From the NCBI GenBank assembly GCA_949130495.1, contig OX422210.1, forward strand, positions 28,494,681 through 28,558,680: a DNA stretch of 64,000 bases, in the 5' to 3' direction. This document shows, piece by piece, positions 14,074 to 25,729 of the stretch; the first letter of the stretch is position 1, and every line of letters begins with the position of its first letter. The DNA is from Sambucus nigra. Lineage: Eukaryota; Streptophyta; Magnoliopsida; Dipsacales; Adoxaceae. Below the pieces are notes generated by a model. It had not been told where the DNA came from. It worked only from the letters and a program-made list of their open reading frames with translations, and searched no databases. The position numbers and the translations under genes are program-made.

Positions 14074-14085
14074 TACTACACCAAA

Positions 14086-14440
14086 ACAAGCCAATTGTAA
14101 CGGGCAAAAACCGTTAGGAAAAATATTTGCAACAGATTAAATCCGTTAGAAAATTGGCGTTATTTATTTTACTAACAAAATTTGTAACGGATAAAATCCG
14201 TTACAAAATTAATATTCGTAATGGATTAAAACCGTTACAATTTATTTTGTAAGGGATTTGGCGTTGGTACACATCACATATATTAGTAACGGATTTACTA
14301 AATTGTAACGGTTTTGATCCGTTACAAATATAGAATTTGTAACAGATAAAACCGTTACAAAATACATCGTAACGGATTTGGAGTGTTATATATTTGTAGC
14401 AGATGTTTTTATTTGTAACGGTTAAATTTCGTTAACAATA
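14086..14440. repeat. CACTA-1 left subterminal repeats
   Basis: About ten copies, in both orientations, of a motif around GTAACGGATT and AAATCCGTTAC, often arranged as short inverted pairs. Subterminal repeats of this kind are the binding sites for the TNPA-type protein in En/Spm. The same motif fills the other end (46895-46990), which helps tie the two ends to one element. Confidence 0.88.
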
Positions 14441-17403
14441 TCATTGTATTTTTAAAAAAATAGTAGTTTCTCATTAAACAAATATATATGAATAGACTTG
14501 TAATAACTCGCGTGCTCAATCAATGGCAATGCAGAACCAATTCCCACGATTTTCATTCAAGACGTAATTTCAAAATACACATGACAAAATGAATGACACT
14601 ACATTTCGATGATATTAAACCAATCTAAAACTATAATTCATTCACAACCATTACAATTTTCAAAACAAAATGTAGTACAAGATAAACCATCTAGATTTGA
14701 ACCACAAAATTTAAACGAAGTATAACATTATTAAAGTTCTACACATTATTCTCCCAAAAGTACTCTTCATTATATTCCTTGCAAAAGTAGACTGAATTCT
14801 CCCAAAATTAATCTTCATTTTTTCCAATAAGAACCTGTTGAACAAAAATAACCTTAGTAAATGTGTAATCATAATTGAGTAAATAACACAAAATACTAGT
14901 ACATTCTCAGGCCATTGACACACGTGTAATCTTATTGAAGAGTAATCGATATACAAAAATGGCCATAGTTACTGTGGTATCATTTGATGTGTTTGTACAT
15001 AAATCTAGATAGTTAGGCGTTGGTTGGGAGTCCATATATTTCCATAAATATATCTCATATATTTACTTTGTTAAACAAGTGGAATAGCAACTGATGAGAG
15101 GACTGTTAACCGTTCATGTTGAAGTCGTCTGTCTAAAGATAAGAATTATAGTTCCCGGATACTTCCATTTTTCTGATCAAGTGGTCCATTCCTGCATTTA
15201 TCAATTTAAAGAGCAATAAGAGCATTTGAACAATAAAGGTTTCTCATTAAGGTGAGATGATATTTCATATATTCTTCCCTGGAGACAGCTAACAAGACGA
15301 GAGAGATATTCAGAGGTCTAAGTGTGAATTCCATGTACAGTACGAGTTTGTTGTAAAATATATTGACTGACCGCTAAATCATACTTATAGCCAGGTAGCT
15401 TATAAAGGTCAAAATCAACAGAAAATATATATCCTGGCACAAGAACTTCATTCGAGTTTAAGGCTTGTAAGGACAATAAACACTATTGCAAGAAGCTAGC
15501 CGAAGATGTGAGATGGAATGGTGGATCGTGTCTTATACACAGATGCAATTTAAAGAAAACTCATTGAATTTGGGAATTCTATACAACGGAGAAAAAAAAA
15601 GTGGTCACGTCCAAGATTTTAAAGAAGCCTTTGAAGAAAAAAGGCAGAGAACGTTCAACAATAATCTTTAGGGGCTCCTAACATGTTCGCAAAAATTTAT
15701 CACCCTTGAGCAAAGAGAATGATAATTTCAATTAAAATAAATATAATCTTAGGACTCATGCGTTCAGATCTAAGTCACACAAATTTTTCTAATTTCGTCG
15801 AAGTTATTAGCAAGTGTGAAGGATCCATTTTCTTCCTAATTAAAGATGAGAGAGGTGGAAAATAATTTATTTTATTGGGTGGTTGTACTACTCCATGGTG
15901 TAATGGAGGGTTATAAGAAACTGCAGTTTGTGTACCTGACCTAGTTCTATTAACGTTAGAAAAAAAATTCAATTCATTTATTGAGTGCATGTTACTACTT
16001 TTTATCTTTCTTTTTTGAGGTTAGGTCTAATCCCACATGACCCATGGTGTATAGTTGCATTCCAACAGTTCACGTCAAGAAAGGCGTTACTCTTCATATT
16101 CCCACAAGAAATTTGAGAATTTAGTATTATTTTTAATATTAACTTATTGGTTTTATACTCGCAGAAATATTCACAAGATAGAAGAGTGGGATTTACTCCC
16201 CACTAGTTCTGTTTTAGTTATGGATATTTTTGGTATAACATGAGTGAAAAGTGATCTGCTTAACAGTCAATGAGCTAATCCATCAAGATGCGGGTCAAAC
16301 CCAAAGAAGTGAAAATTATAGTAGTCTGACTCAAAATTATTCGATATCGAAAAGCTTAGAAGATATCGAATAATTACTAGTCAAACTCCTATAATTTTGA
16401 AAATTCACCATCGATCCTGTAAGTTTGTAAGTTCTCACTGTTGCGTTAATAGAGCGCATCGAGAGATTAATCAGGATTGTTAATTTCAGATCGATCCTAT
16501 AATGATCTAGTTCAAAAGGAATTCTTAACATTTCTTTCCCACCTGTTCAAGTACCTAAGTACTAACTAAACCTTAAACGGATAGAAACACTTTGACATAC
16601 AAAAATGTTAGAATCATAATTACTAGTCAGGGTATATGCAAGTAACAGAGTTGAACTTCTCGTATGTAATCAAGAAACAAAATGACACCACCTATAAATA
16701 CTATGTATTTTAATAATCAAAATTTCAAAAGAATATCTATACCTTTTGCAGATTGGAAGAATTCCGTATATCTTCTAAGCTTTTCGACATTTTAACAGAC
16801 TCATCTTTAGATATAACCTGCACAGTAAATTAAATTCATCTGATTCTATTGAGCAAAAAAATAATAAAACCTAACCACCAACAGAGACCAAAATCAAAGC
16901 AGGTCACTTACCCCAATACCACTGCAATGTACGTCTAATAAAACTCTATCAACCGTGTTTTGACCCAAAATAAACATATTGGCCAACTGGCCGAGGACTC
17001 TCCACCCAAAAGGTGCAAGATGCTAATTCATAGGGTCTGGTCTAATTATGTAGTCCCGTATATCAAACTTGAAATTTTTCTTTTTTAGGTCGATAAAAAT
17101 AAGGCCGAGCTTGGGTACACCTTTTCAAGACCAATCACACCCCAACCGAGGTCTGAATTTATAATAATTAGTATTAATTGAATCTATAGTATAAAATAGA
17201 AAATAGAAACTATAAAGCATAAAGAACTGGAACTTATAAGCAAATATGAGGTCCTAAATTGCACATCGACCTGTCTTTTGCTAGTGCCGAACATAAGTAC
17301 AAGTAGGGTTGTGTAAGCCGAACCGTCTTAAAAAAACATCGGCTTCGTACTGGTTGTTTGAAATCTTATAAATTATATTACACAACAGCGGCCCTGAGCA
17401 AAG
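14441..17403. other. CACTA-1 interior, no gene recognised
   Basis: AT-rich sequence without recognisable protein motifs. Frames of 61-81 codons (14711-14956, 15486-15671, 15775-15990, 16337-16531) are isolated and show no domain or homologous neighbour. This is the 3' side of the CACTA element relative to its own genes and may contain further captured non-coding DNA that cannot be identified by eye. Confidence 0.6.
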
Positions 17404-18830
17404 TTGGTATTTAACATTGAGCGAGTTACTCCACGACTGCAGTATGAAAATTGTGCGGTTGTTCTTTCCGCTATTAAGATGATCCTTCAAGAAATGGAAC
17501 TCATCACCAGTACTCATTTGGTTCAAAATCATTGCAAAAAAATGGCTCCCCCTCCTATGATGTTGCTTTCTGAAAAACTAGAGATTCACTATGTTGCATT
17601 GCGAAACATCAACCTTGTCGTACAAAGACGACTTACAATCCTTACCTATGAAATCAAGGTGTTTTCTGCAAGTACAATGATTTAGATTACGTGAAGATGG
17701 AAAAGTTAGATATTATGATCAAACTTGTTTTCGATAGAAATATAGGCTAGGTTATGCAGGAGTTCAAAGAGTATGCTACAGAAGTATATGTTGAATTTAT
17801 TAGAAAATCAGTTCATGCTATTGGATATTGTGCCATCAAGCTAAAGAGAGCAGCTGAACGGTGCATTAGTGTTCTTCTTGAGCTGATCAAGATCAAAGTA
17901 AATTATGTCGTTCAAGAATCTATTATAGCCATAAAATATATATTTAGGAGATATCCTAACACTTATGAGTCCATCACTGCTACACTTTGTGAGAGCTTAG
18001 ACACTTTAGATGAGCCAGAGGCTAAGGCATCAATGATCTAAATAATTGGAGAGTATGCTGAAAGAATTGATAATGCTGATGAGCTCCCTGAAAACTTTTT
18101 GGAGAGTTTCCCTGAAGAACATGGACAAGTCCAGTTGCAGTTACTGACAGCAACAGTCAAACTTTTCCTTAATAAGTCACTCGAGGGCCCACAACAGATG
18201 ATTCATGTTGTCTTAAATAATGCCACTGTAGAGACTAACAATCTAGATTTGTGAGATCATGCATACATATATTGGCGTCTTCTTTCATCTGACCCTCAGG
18301 CAGCTAAGGATGTCGTGTTCTTGATGAACTTCTGGCCAACATTGCTAGTTTGTCATCTGTATAGCATAAGCCCCTAGACAGATTTGTAACCCATGTAAAG
18401 ACTGACTCGGAAAACTAAAGAAGATGACTATCTAGATGGTAGTGAAGTTGGGTATTCCGAATCGCTTTCTTATGCACCTGGTGCATCTCCACCACCTACA
18501 TCAAGTGGTGCTCCTCCTTATGCCACTGTGGGGAAACCAACTCCGATACCAGTTACACCTGCAGCTCCTATTCCAGATTTACTCAATTTAATGGTCCCGG
18601 ATGGTAATAATGATATTGTTCCTGTTGATCAGCCTGTAGAACCTACTAGCCCTCCTTTACCTATTCTGTTACCAGCATCAACTGGTCAAGGTCTACAAAT
18701 CAGTGCACAAGTGATACGGAAAGATGGTCAAATATTTTACAGCTTATTGTTTGAGAACAACACACAAATTCCCCTTGATGGGTTTATGATCCAATTTGAC
18801 CAAATCAAAATTTGATAAAATGCCCTTATT
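17404..18830 (+). pseudogene. Captured beta-adaptin (AP complex large subunit) fragment
   Basis: In pieces and three frames the plus strand reads as a plant beta-adaptin: [20 protein letters not shown] (17422), [49 protein letters not shown] (17757), [40 protein letters not shown], then ATVKLFLNK, the proline-rich hinge (18480-18660) and [20 protein letters not shown] in the appendage domain. Beta-adaptin is a clathrin adaptor subunit. The order is colinear over roughly 470 codons, from the mid trunk to the appendage start, with no introns visible. Several stops and shifts show it is not functional. It lies within CACTA-1 on the strand opposite the transposase genes, so it is most simply a transduplicated or retrocopied host fragment. 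Confidence 0.9.
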
Positions 18831-19628
18831 TTCAGAAGGCCTCCTCTACAACCTCGATAAAATCAAAATTTGATGCATCGATGAGCAAAAGAGTTTGAGA
18901 AAAACACTAAAAACTTGGGATATGAACATTAACAATATCTAATTTGGAAATTCAACCGGAGGCCCAACTACAAAACTATGGGATCTAAAAATGATTATCT
19001 TGAGAATCAAGTGAGAACAACATAATTTTGAGCAATTCTTGATGCGAATAATAAAGATTCAGCATGATCATACTTTGACCTACGATACCACTGGTATGTT
19101 CGCTAAGATATAACTATAGAGAAGAAATTCTATGTCCATTCAGATATAAACTCTTTTCCTTTAACATGTCTTTAAACTGCCCCTACTTGTCGATGAAAAC
19201 CTAGTATGAACTCATAACAAAATCAACGGACAATACATGCAAAAATAAATAAAATTATATTACTCAATATAAGTCATTGCCACGGCTTAACAACAAATAT
19301 GAAAGCAGGATTATGACTGCATCTTTATTCTAAAATCTCAAAACTCAAATAATTTTTATGACTGAAGGGATTCCAAAGGCGTGATAAGAAGTAGGAGGAT
19401 TACGTTAGCGGGATCATCTCTATAATTTGGTGTTGCAACACGCAAAACCTGCTGCATTATCAGTATAAAATAGTTCTTTAGGAATCTAATGGTTTACAAA
19501 TGAAGATTTTTTCCCTAGGAATCTAATGGCTAACAAATAAAGATTTTATTTTCCCATTATTAGCCCTCACAATCTCATCATCAACATCTCAACAAACTTA
19601 CTATTAAGTTCTTTATCAGTACTAAAAA

Positions 19629-19720
19629 AAGGGGCAACCCTAGTGCATGAGGCGAACACCACTGCGGGGTACTGGGGGTAGATGTACGCAGCCTTATCGA
19701 ACACTCTGACATGCACAATA
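19629..19720 (+). repeat. Possible Au-SINE-like remnant
   Basis: GGGGCAACCCTAGTGCATGA, then a CGGGGT and GGGGGTAGATGTACGCAGCC block, resembles the body of the tRNA-derived Au SINE family found across flowering plants (motifs GGGGCAACCC...GTGCA and TGTACGCAGCCTTACC). The 5' tRNA-like head and T-rich end are not clear and the copy is decayed. The match is from memory of the family and needs alignment. Confidence 0.4.
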
Positions 19721-19791
19721 TTCCACTTTGAAGCCTTCGTCTCTGCATATTAGACACTAACGTGTAGAGTGCATCACTTTGAAGACTCCAT

Positions 19792-19794
<3 letters not shown>

Positions 19795-19881
<87 letters not shown>

Positions 19882-19886
19882 TATAT
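19795..19886. repeat. Compound (AT)n(GT)n(GC)n microsatellite
   Basis: About 20 AT units run directly into about 18 GT units and then five GC units before returning to AT. Alternating purine-pyrimidine tracts of this length can adopt left-handed DNA. The reading frame across it (19769-19960) is a repeat artefact. Confidence 0.97.
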
Positions 19887-22559
19887 GTATTAGTTTCAGT
19901 CTTTACATGGTTTTGCATATTGTACGGGGGATTGGAAGATTAAATTTTCATGTTTTTTAATCATCTCAACTTGTATTGGTCCCATCCTATCCCTAACTTC
20001 TGAAATTGATTCACTTTTAAATGGGAATGACCAACCAAAATATGATTGTAGTTCTTACAATTATACTATGTAAAGTCTTCTCCAGGAGTGAATATGGATC
20101 TACAGTAGACATATTTTGGTGCACTGAAAGGAATAGTAAAAACATTCCTATATGTGGTCAGTTACAAGTCAATCAATGATAATGAGCGTAGGCTCCCAAT
20201 CAAAGCTCAGGGATTTCACCCTTTTTGGTAGTGTATGATCAAAGGGCCTAAGCAAGTTGGTATTCAACATTGTTCTCCATCACCAGAGAATTCATATAAA
20301 AAAGATATATATATATTTTTTTTGTTGAAAGCAAAATGTATGCCACACCAAATAAAGGTTATATACCCTAGAAAATGATCACATTGTGTCAAATTCATAA
20401 GATAATATTTAGTAGATACATTAAACTGATAGTATTAGAAATGTATAAAATAGTTCTCTTATCTACTTGATGCTCTTATATACTGAAGAATACATCATAT
20501 ACACCTAATAAAGAGTAGAAGAGGTAGCTGTTATATAGATTAATTACAATAAAAAAAATTACACACATATATTGTAACAATTGTGAACGAAGTGTCTTTT
20601 AGGCTTCTACGGACAGAGTGTCCCCTGTCAGGCTTATAAGTTTGCATGAAATTTCCAGCATTGCTGACCTAAAAAGAAACTGTAATGTAATCCTATAATT
20701 CATTACATGACCATACCATGCCAAGTGGGAGAACCACCATCCCCTATGTCTGACTAAGGTTTTTCAAGTGAGTTCAGAATAATGTCAAACATTACAAATG
20801 TTGAAAGATTTGATTATAACACCCCTACCTTGACCATATACCATAGTTTGTTGTGTCGTGTGCAAATTAAAGGTCTATATATACCAGTCAAATGCTGTAA
20901 GAGATCTACATAACACGGAGTTTCAAAATTATAACCAATATTTGAACTCTAATAGTTTACACAGTTATGTATTTTTTTTGCCTTTATTATCATTAATTTT
21001 AAGAAAAAAGTTTTTTTTTTCTGAATTGGAAATGAAACAGATGAGTCTCTTAAATAATGAGATGAAAAACAAATTGTCCTGTTTTTATTTATATTATCAA
21101 TATTTAGTATCTATTAACTATAATACATATTAATTCATTGTATGTAAAGATTATGAAGAGTGGAGATCAATGTACAGATAGTGAAGGGTGGATATCAATG
21201 AATAAAATACCGTCAAAAGGTCACCAGAGACAACCCTTTCCCTCGAGATTACTTCAAATGCTTATTTGCTCCTACTTGTACCATCAAAAGTAATCCCATT
21301 AATTGAGTTTCGATTTTTCTTTTTGTAACTTCTTGGGGTCTAATTTCATTTTTCTTATTCAGGTACAAAGAAGTGCATAAGATCTGTAGTGGTGGCAACT
21401 TGTGAAAGGGAGCTTAATCATACAAATCCGTCAAGATAAGAGGCGAGACTTTGCGCGACCTCCCTCACCTCATCGAGGCCCACAATTACACTTGATTTAA
21501 CAAAATCTAAAACCAAAAATGATGCCAAAGTTCCTAACCAAAGTGTTTAATCTTAGTAAGTGGTCCCTCTGTCCATTCGGGGGCTAAAAGGGTCCCCCAA
21601 ATGGCCCTAGCCAAGAAATCCTACTTGGAAATTTCTAGGGTATTACTTGGAGGCTAGAGAGGAACTTAGCTTCAGACTAAATCATGGATTAACTGTTCTA
21701 AGTATAAGAGAAAAAACACCAAAATCACAACCCATTCGTCAAAAAATTTCCCTCTAGAACATCCCCCTCTCAAGAGGTCTGCTTGACACCCTCAAAACAA
21801 AGTACACAAAGGAGTAAAAATATTGAAGTAAGAAAAAAAAATTTAGTACATATGAAATGTTACAAAATTTCACATTGATCTTAAGAGCCAGATTCTCAAG
21901 ATATTGCTTATTAATCCTTGATATAGGCAACATTGAGAAATAATTCCCAACTTCGTTTCATAGACACGCTTGATCATTCCTGTCAGAAGGAAAATACTAT
22001 CATTTAAGAAAAAAATAATTGACAGAAGGATTATTGTCACATGTTACCATTCTCTCTCATCATGCAATGAAACCAATGTGGATGAGTGATAATTGTAACC
22101 ATGATAGTGAATCAACGTTATAAGATCAGTATCTTTATCTATACACTATTATAGAAGTGAACACGCGGACTATATTTTGAGGGCAGTAAACACCAAAATT
22201 GTATTTTTTGAACAAATTTTTCTTCCGTGTACTTGAGCCATTTAGGAGTTAGAAATTATGGTCATAGTAGTAACTAAGCGCACATACTGATCACCCGTGT
22301 TTCCAATTTATATCTACTATTTAAGACATCAAATTTTTCGTCACACATGCATTGCAGCATGAGTTGTTGAAATTATGGAAATGAGCTGTGAACGAAAGGG
22401 AAATGCGTAGCATTCATTTGCTGCCACACATGGATATCAACTCATGGGAGAATTGGTTGAACATATTCGGTCTTGTCCTTGAGAAGTTGAAAAATGACCA
22501 TAAGTCCACCGTACCACACTTCAAAGATTTTTAGATATAGAAGGAAAGAGATTTATAAT

Positions 22560-23180
22560 GATATTGAGAAGGAAAATTAGACTGACCAACATGCTAAATT
22601 TGAAGTCCTATGCAATCTCCCGTATGAATGCGATCATTTCCACGACCACCATTAAAACCACGAGCTCCATTAAAAAGAAACTCAATTTCAGAAACTGGGA
22701 AAAAAGATGATAAATTAATTAAAATAAAAAATCATTTCCCTTAAATAGGTAACAAGAACAACACAAACACGACATACCTCCAAAGGAATGAACACGGAAT
22801 GAGATAATACAAAACACTATGGCATAACTTTATGTCAATTTCCTGTCAGTTTTTGCACAGATATGAAATCTTGTCATAAATTCCTGACATGAACAAGACA
22901 TCTCATGCAAATTTTGTGTTTGTTTTGCGAATCTTGGGGGTGGGATTCCTAGTTTCTCGAGGCTACCTTTTAGGGTAGATACAAGAGGCACAAGGAAGGG
23001 AGACATAACAGGATTAGCATGGCCAGTTTGTGCCAATAATTCTTTAGCATCCTTAGGTTACTTCCCAATTTTACCATCCAAAGATTGAGTACAAGTTAAT
23101 ATGTTCAAATTGATCAGATGAGGATCTTCAAATTTATCTTCATTCTCAATACTTACAGTGCCCTATTCTAAACTCAACTC
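22560..23180 (-). pseudogene. Unidentified exon-like segments, perhaps a captured gene fragment
   Basis: On the minus strand a 68-codon open stretch at 23036-22830 (with SPFLVPLVSTLKGSLEKLGI and FAKQTQNLHEMSCSCQEFM) has non-repetitive, protein-like composition. About 50 bp downstream a plausible splice donor (GAG/GTATGT, near 22780) is followed by a TTTTTTCCCAG acceptor near 22700 and a short reading FNGARGFNGGRGN. I do not recognise the family. The pattern fits a decayed host gene fragment carried by CACTA-1, like the beta-adaptin nearby, but could be chance. Confidence 0.35.
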
Positions 23181-23685
23181 AGGGGTTTATCAAAAAAGAT
23201 ATTTTTTTAATAAAATAATAGAAGAGGATAAATTCCCTATTAATAAGAGAATTTCCAATCCTAAACAAACATATGTAAACATTGCGAAACATATCACTGA
23301 TCGAATTAAGTTAACCAGTTAAACCAACAACTATGAATCAACCTACTCACACTCATAGCAGGGATACTAACAATTTATAGCTATGACTTCAATTTATCAA
23401 TTGAGATCTGTATTTATAGCACAATTTTGTCCTGTCCAGTCCTAGATATTACCAAAAAACTAAATTCTATTAGTCATGATGTCAATTCAGTGACGTATAC
23501 AAATAAGCATATTGTATGCACTGAAGATGTTTAAGTTTCAGCTGGTATAAGCACTGCCAAGCGTAGGCAAACAAATTCTGACAATGTGATAAAGGACACT
23601 GCTCGAGTTAAGCAGTAATTGGTGGTGTACTCTCTTATAACAGAGCAAACGAATCCCGAATTTACTCATTAATTACTGAATAACA

Positions 23686-23740
<55 letters not shown>

Positions 23741-24639
23741 AGGGGAGTAAAATTACTTACGTGCTGGATCTTGCATTGGATCTTAAGGGGAAGATTCTTC
23801 TAAAATGTTGAGCCCCAAAAGTTAAAATATAAATTAGACACCAACACATAAATAACAAACATACATCAAATAAACTATCATTTGTGAGTCGAATAGAAAG
23901 AGAAACCATAGGTCTTGATGTCCTTATTCCTTTGAAACCTGAACAACTATGAATATATAGCATATTGTCCCCTCCTTGTTACATTACCTAATTAAATAAG
24001 GTGATTATTTTATATGTATGCAGAAAGCACATCCGTTCCTTTTGTGTTGTTCTTTTTTGAAATTCTGAACACACATGTACAGAAGTTGGAGGCTTGTAGT
24101 ACACTAAATTTGAAATTAAGTAGCATAAAAGAAAATTCATTGGCTAATAGCGTAAATGATATCATCAAACCCTGATATCAAAATTTTAGAATGTTAAATA
24201 CCTCCGCAAAACAATAATAAGGGGGAGAGTTGGAATCTTAAATTCAATCACCAATATATAGTCATTATGCAGGAGAACAAAAAATGAATTTAGACCTTTA
24301 CGGAACCAATGACCTCTCCCCTCCTCCTTTATCCGAGCTTGCGACTGGCAATGCAAAGATAAAACATTGAATTGGCGGAGTTAAAAAGGTTTTACCTAAC
24401 ATAGCAAGCGATATTAATGAGAAAAACAAGCATATATAAAATTTAACAATTGTCATCTAAATCATTAACCCAAAAGTATCATTTACCCAACATAGCAAGC
24501 GAGATTAATGAGAAAAACAAACATACGTAAAATTTAATAATTGTCATCCAAATCATTAATCCAAAGGTATCTTTCCTACACTAAAATTTAAGAACAATCA
24601 ACGAAAACATTAATCCAAAAGTATCTTTCCTACACTAAA
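23181..24639. other. CACTA-1 interior with (AT)n and a 91-bp duplication
   Basis: No gene is recognised. It contains an (AT)n tract at 23689-23736 and a tandem duplication of about 91 bp (24392 and 24483, both starting TTACCYAACATAGCAAGCG), whose last part (AATCCAAAAGTATCTTTCC) is repeated a further time near 24610. Confidence 0.7.
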
Positions 24640-25729
24640 ATATGCCAAACTAAGATGAACTTTCTAAACATACTTCAACCAACTTTCCATCCAAATAACA
24701 AATCCTCCATCTGAAAAGCCCGCCAAAGTTTCAAAACCGTTTTGAGGAGTATTATACAGAGAAGTGTCAGGTTGAAGCACTGTTTCAACCCAACCTACCT
24801 TTTCCCCAAGTCCAAGGCGTTTGAAGTGACACATGTCACCATTATGTATCCCAACATGTCCCTTTGCGAATTCTACACCAAACCTATCAAGTACAATGAC
24901 GGGGGATTTTTTTAAAGGAGGGGAGCGGGGAGGGGGGTAGGAATATGAGTGGGATTGAGAGTGGGAGATGGAGTGTTGACAAGATTACTCAAATTTTGAG
25001 ATAAAGTGATAGGACGATGATCTGAAGTGGAACCAAACTCGCTATGTGGAGTTACCCCTACAGGGGAGCTCTCCCTTCCATTTTCCAATTTTGACATAAA
25101 CATATGCAACATACTAGTAACCTCGTTCAACTGTGAGTGAACATTAGAGATCTCATTCTTCATTGAGGCAATTTATTCATTTCCTTTCAAATGTTTGTCA
25201 AATTTTGCCTTCGTCACCCCCGTGTGAATTAATTATTTCTTAGCGACCTAGGACCCCACTCCACGCATTCGTCCTTTAACATCCCTTCCAAACACTTGTG
25301 TTAACACATCGTTGTCATAATTCTCAAAAGTATCCCTACTACCCTCTCCAATCATACTTATGGCTTTTCTTTTCTCTTCCACAGCCTTCACTTCCACCTA
25401 TATTATTATAAATAAATTTGTTAATCATTTTATAAAAGTTCAACTAAAAATTAAAATTTTCAACAATAAAAATATTATACTCACATAGAAACTTTTGGCA
25501 CTCTCCAACACAGTTTTATCACTGCGTATATGTCCTGACAACCAATTGTCTACCCTCCCAATTTGTACCTCAGGCTCAGTTTTTTGTTGTACATTGTTAA
25601 AATTAACAAATTAGCTAAGAACATTTTTAATGCTAAAAGTAAAACAAAAATGATACACACCAACAAGTATTTCTTTTGGGCATATGTACGATGATCGAGA
25701 CAACGGGTATACTTCAGCTTTGAGTGGTT
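24640..25729 (-). pseudogene. CACTA-1 Transposase_24 (TNPA-like) gene, 3' part
   Basis: Continues the gene interrupted at 40630. From 25729 the minus strand reads NHSKLKYTRCLDHRTYAQKK, then after an intron VQIGRVDNWLSG, another intron (about 25485-25397, GT-AG) and VEVKAVEEKRKAIS followed by LTQVFGRDVKGRMRGVGS. The last motif matches LSQVLGSDRKGRTRGVRS in CACTA-2 and is the hallmark of plant Transposase_24 (PF03004) proteins. A coiled-coil-like stretch (25163-25060) and a C-terminal part ending WMESWLKYV near 24665 follow after a frameshift at about 24912. In En/Spm the corresponding protein binds the subterminal repeats. Stops make this copy defective. Confidence 0.85.

Larger units (their letters stand above)
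18831..22559. other. CACTA-1 interior, no gene recognised apart from short repeats
   Basis: AT-rich sequence. It contains a possible SINE remnant (19629-19720), a compound microsatellite (19795-19886) and isolated frames of up to 95 codons with no domain. A stretch near 20243 (GCAAGTTGGTATTCAACATTG) resembles the bases just before the beta-adaptin fragment at 17397, hinting at a small duplication. Nothing else could be supported. Confidence 0.55.

Noticed and set aside
17404..18830. Functional adaptin gene
   Set aside because: Stops and frameshifts occur throughout, the N-terminal trunk is missing, and it sits inside a transposon.
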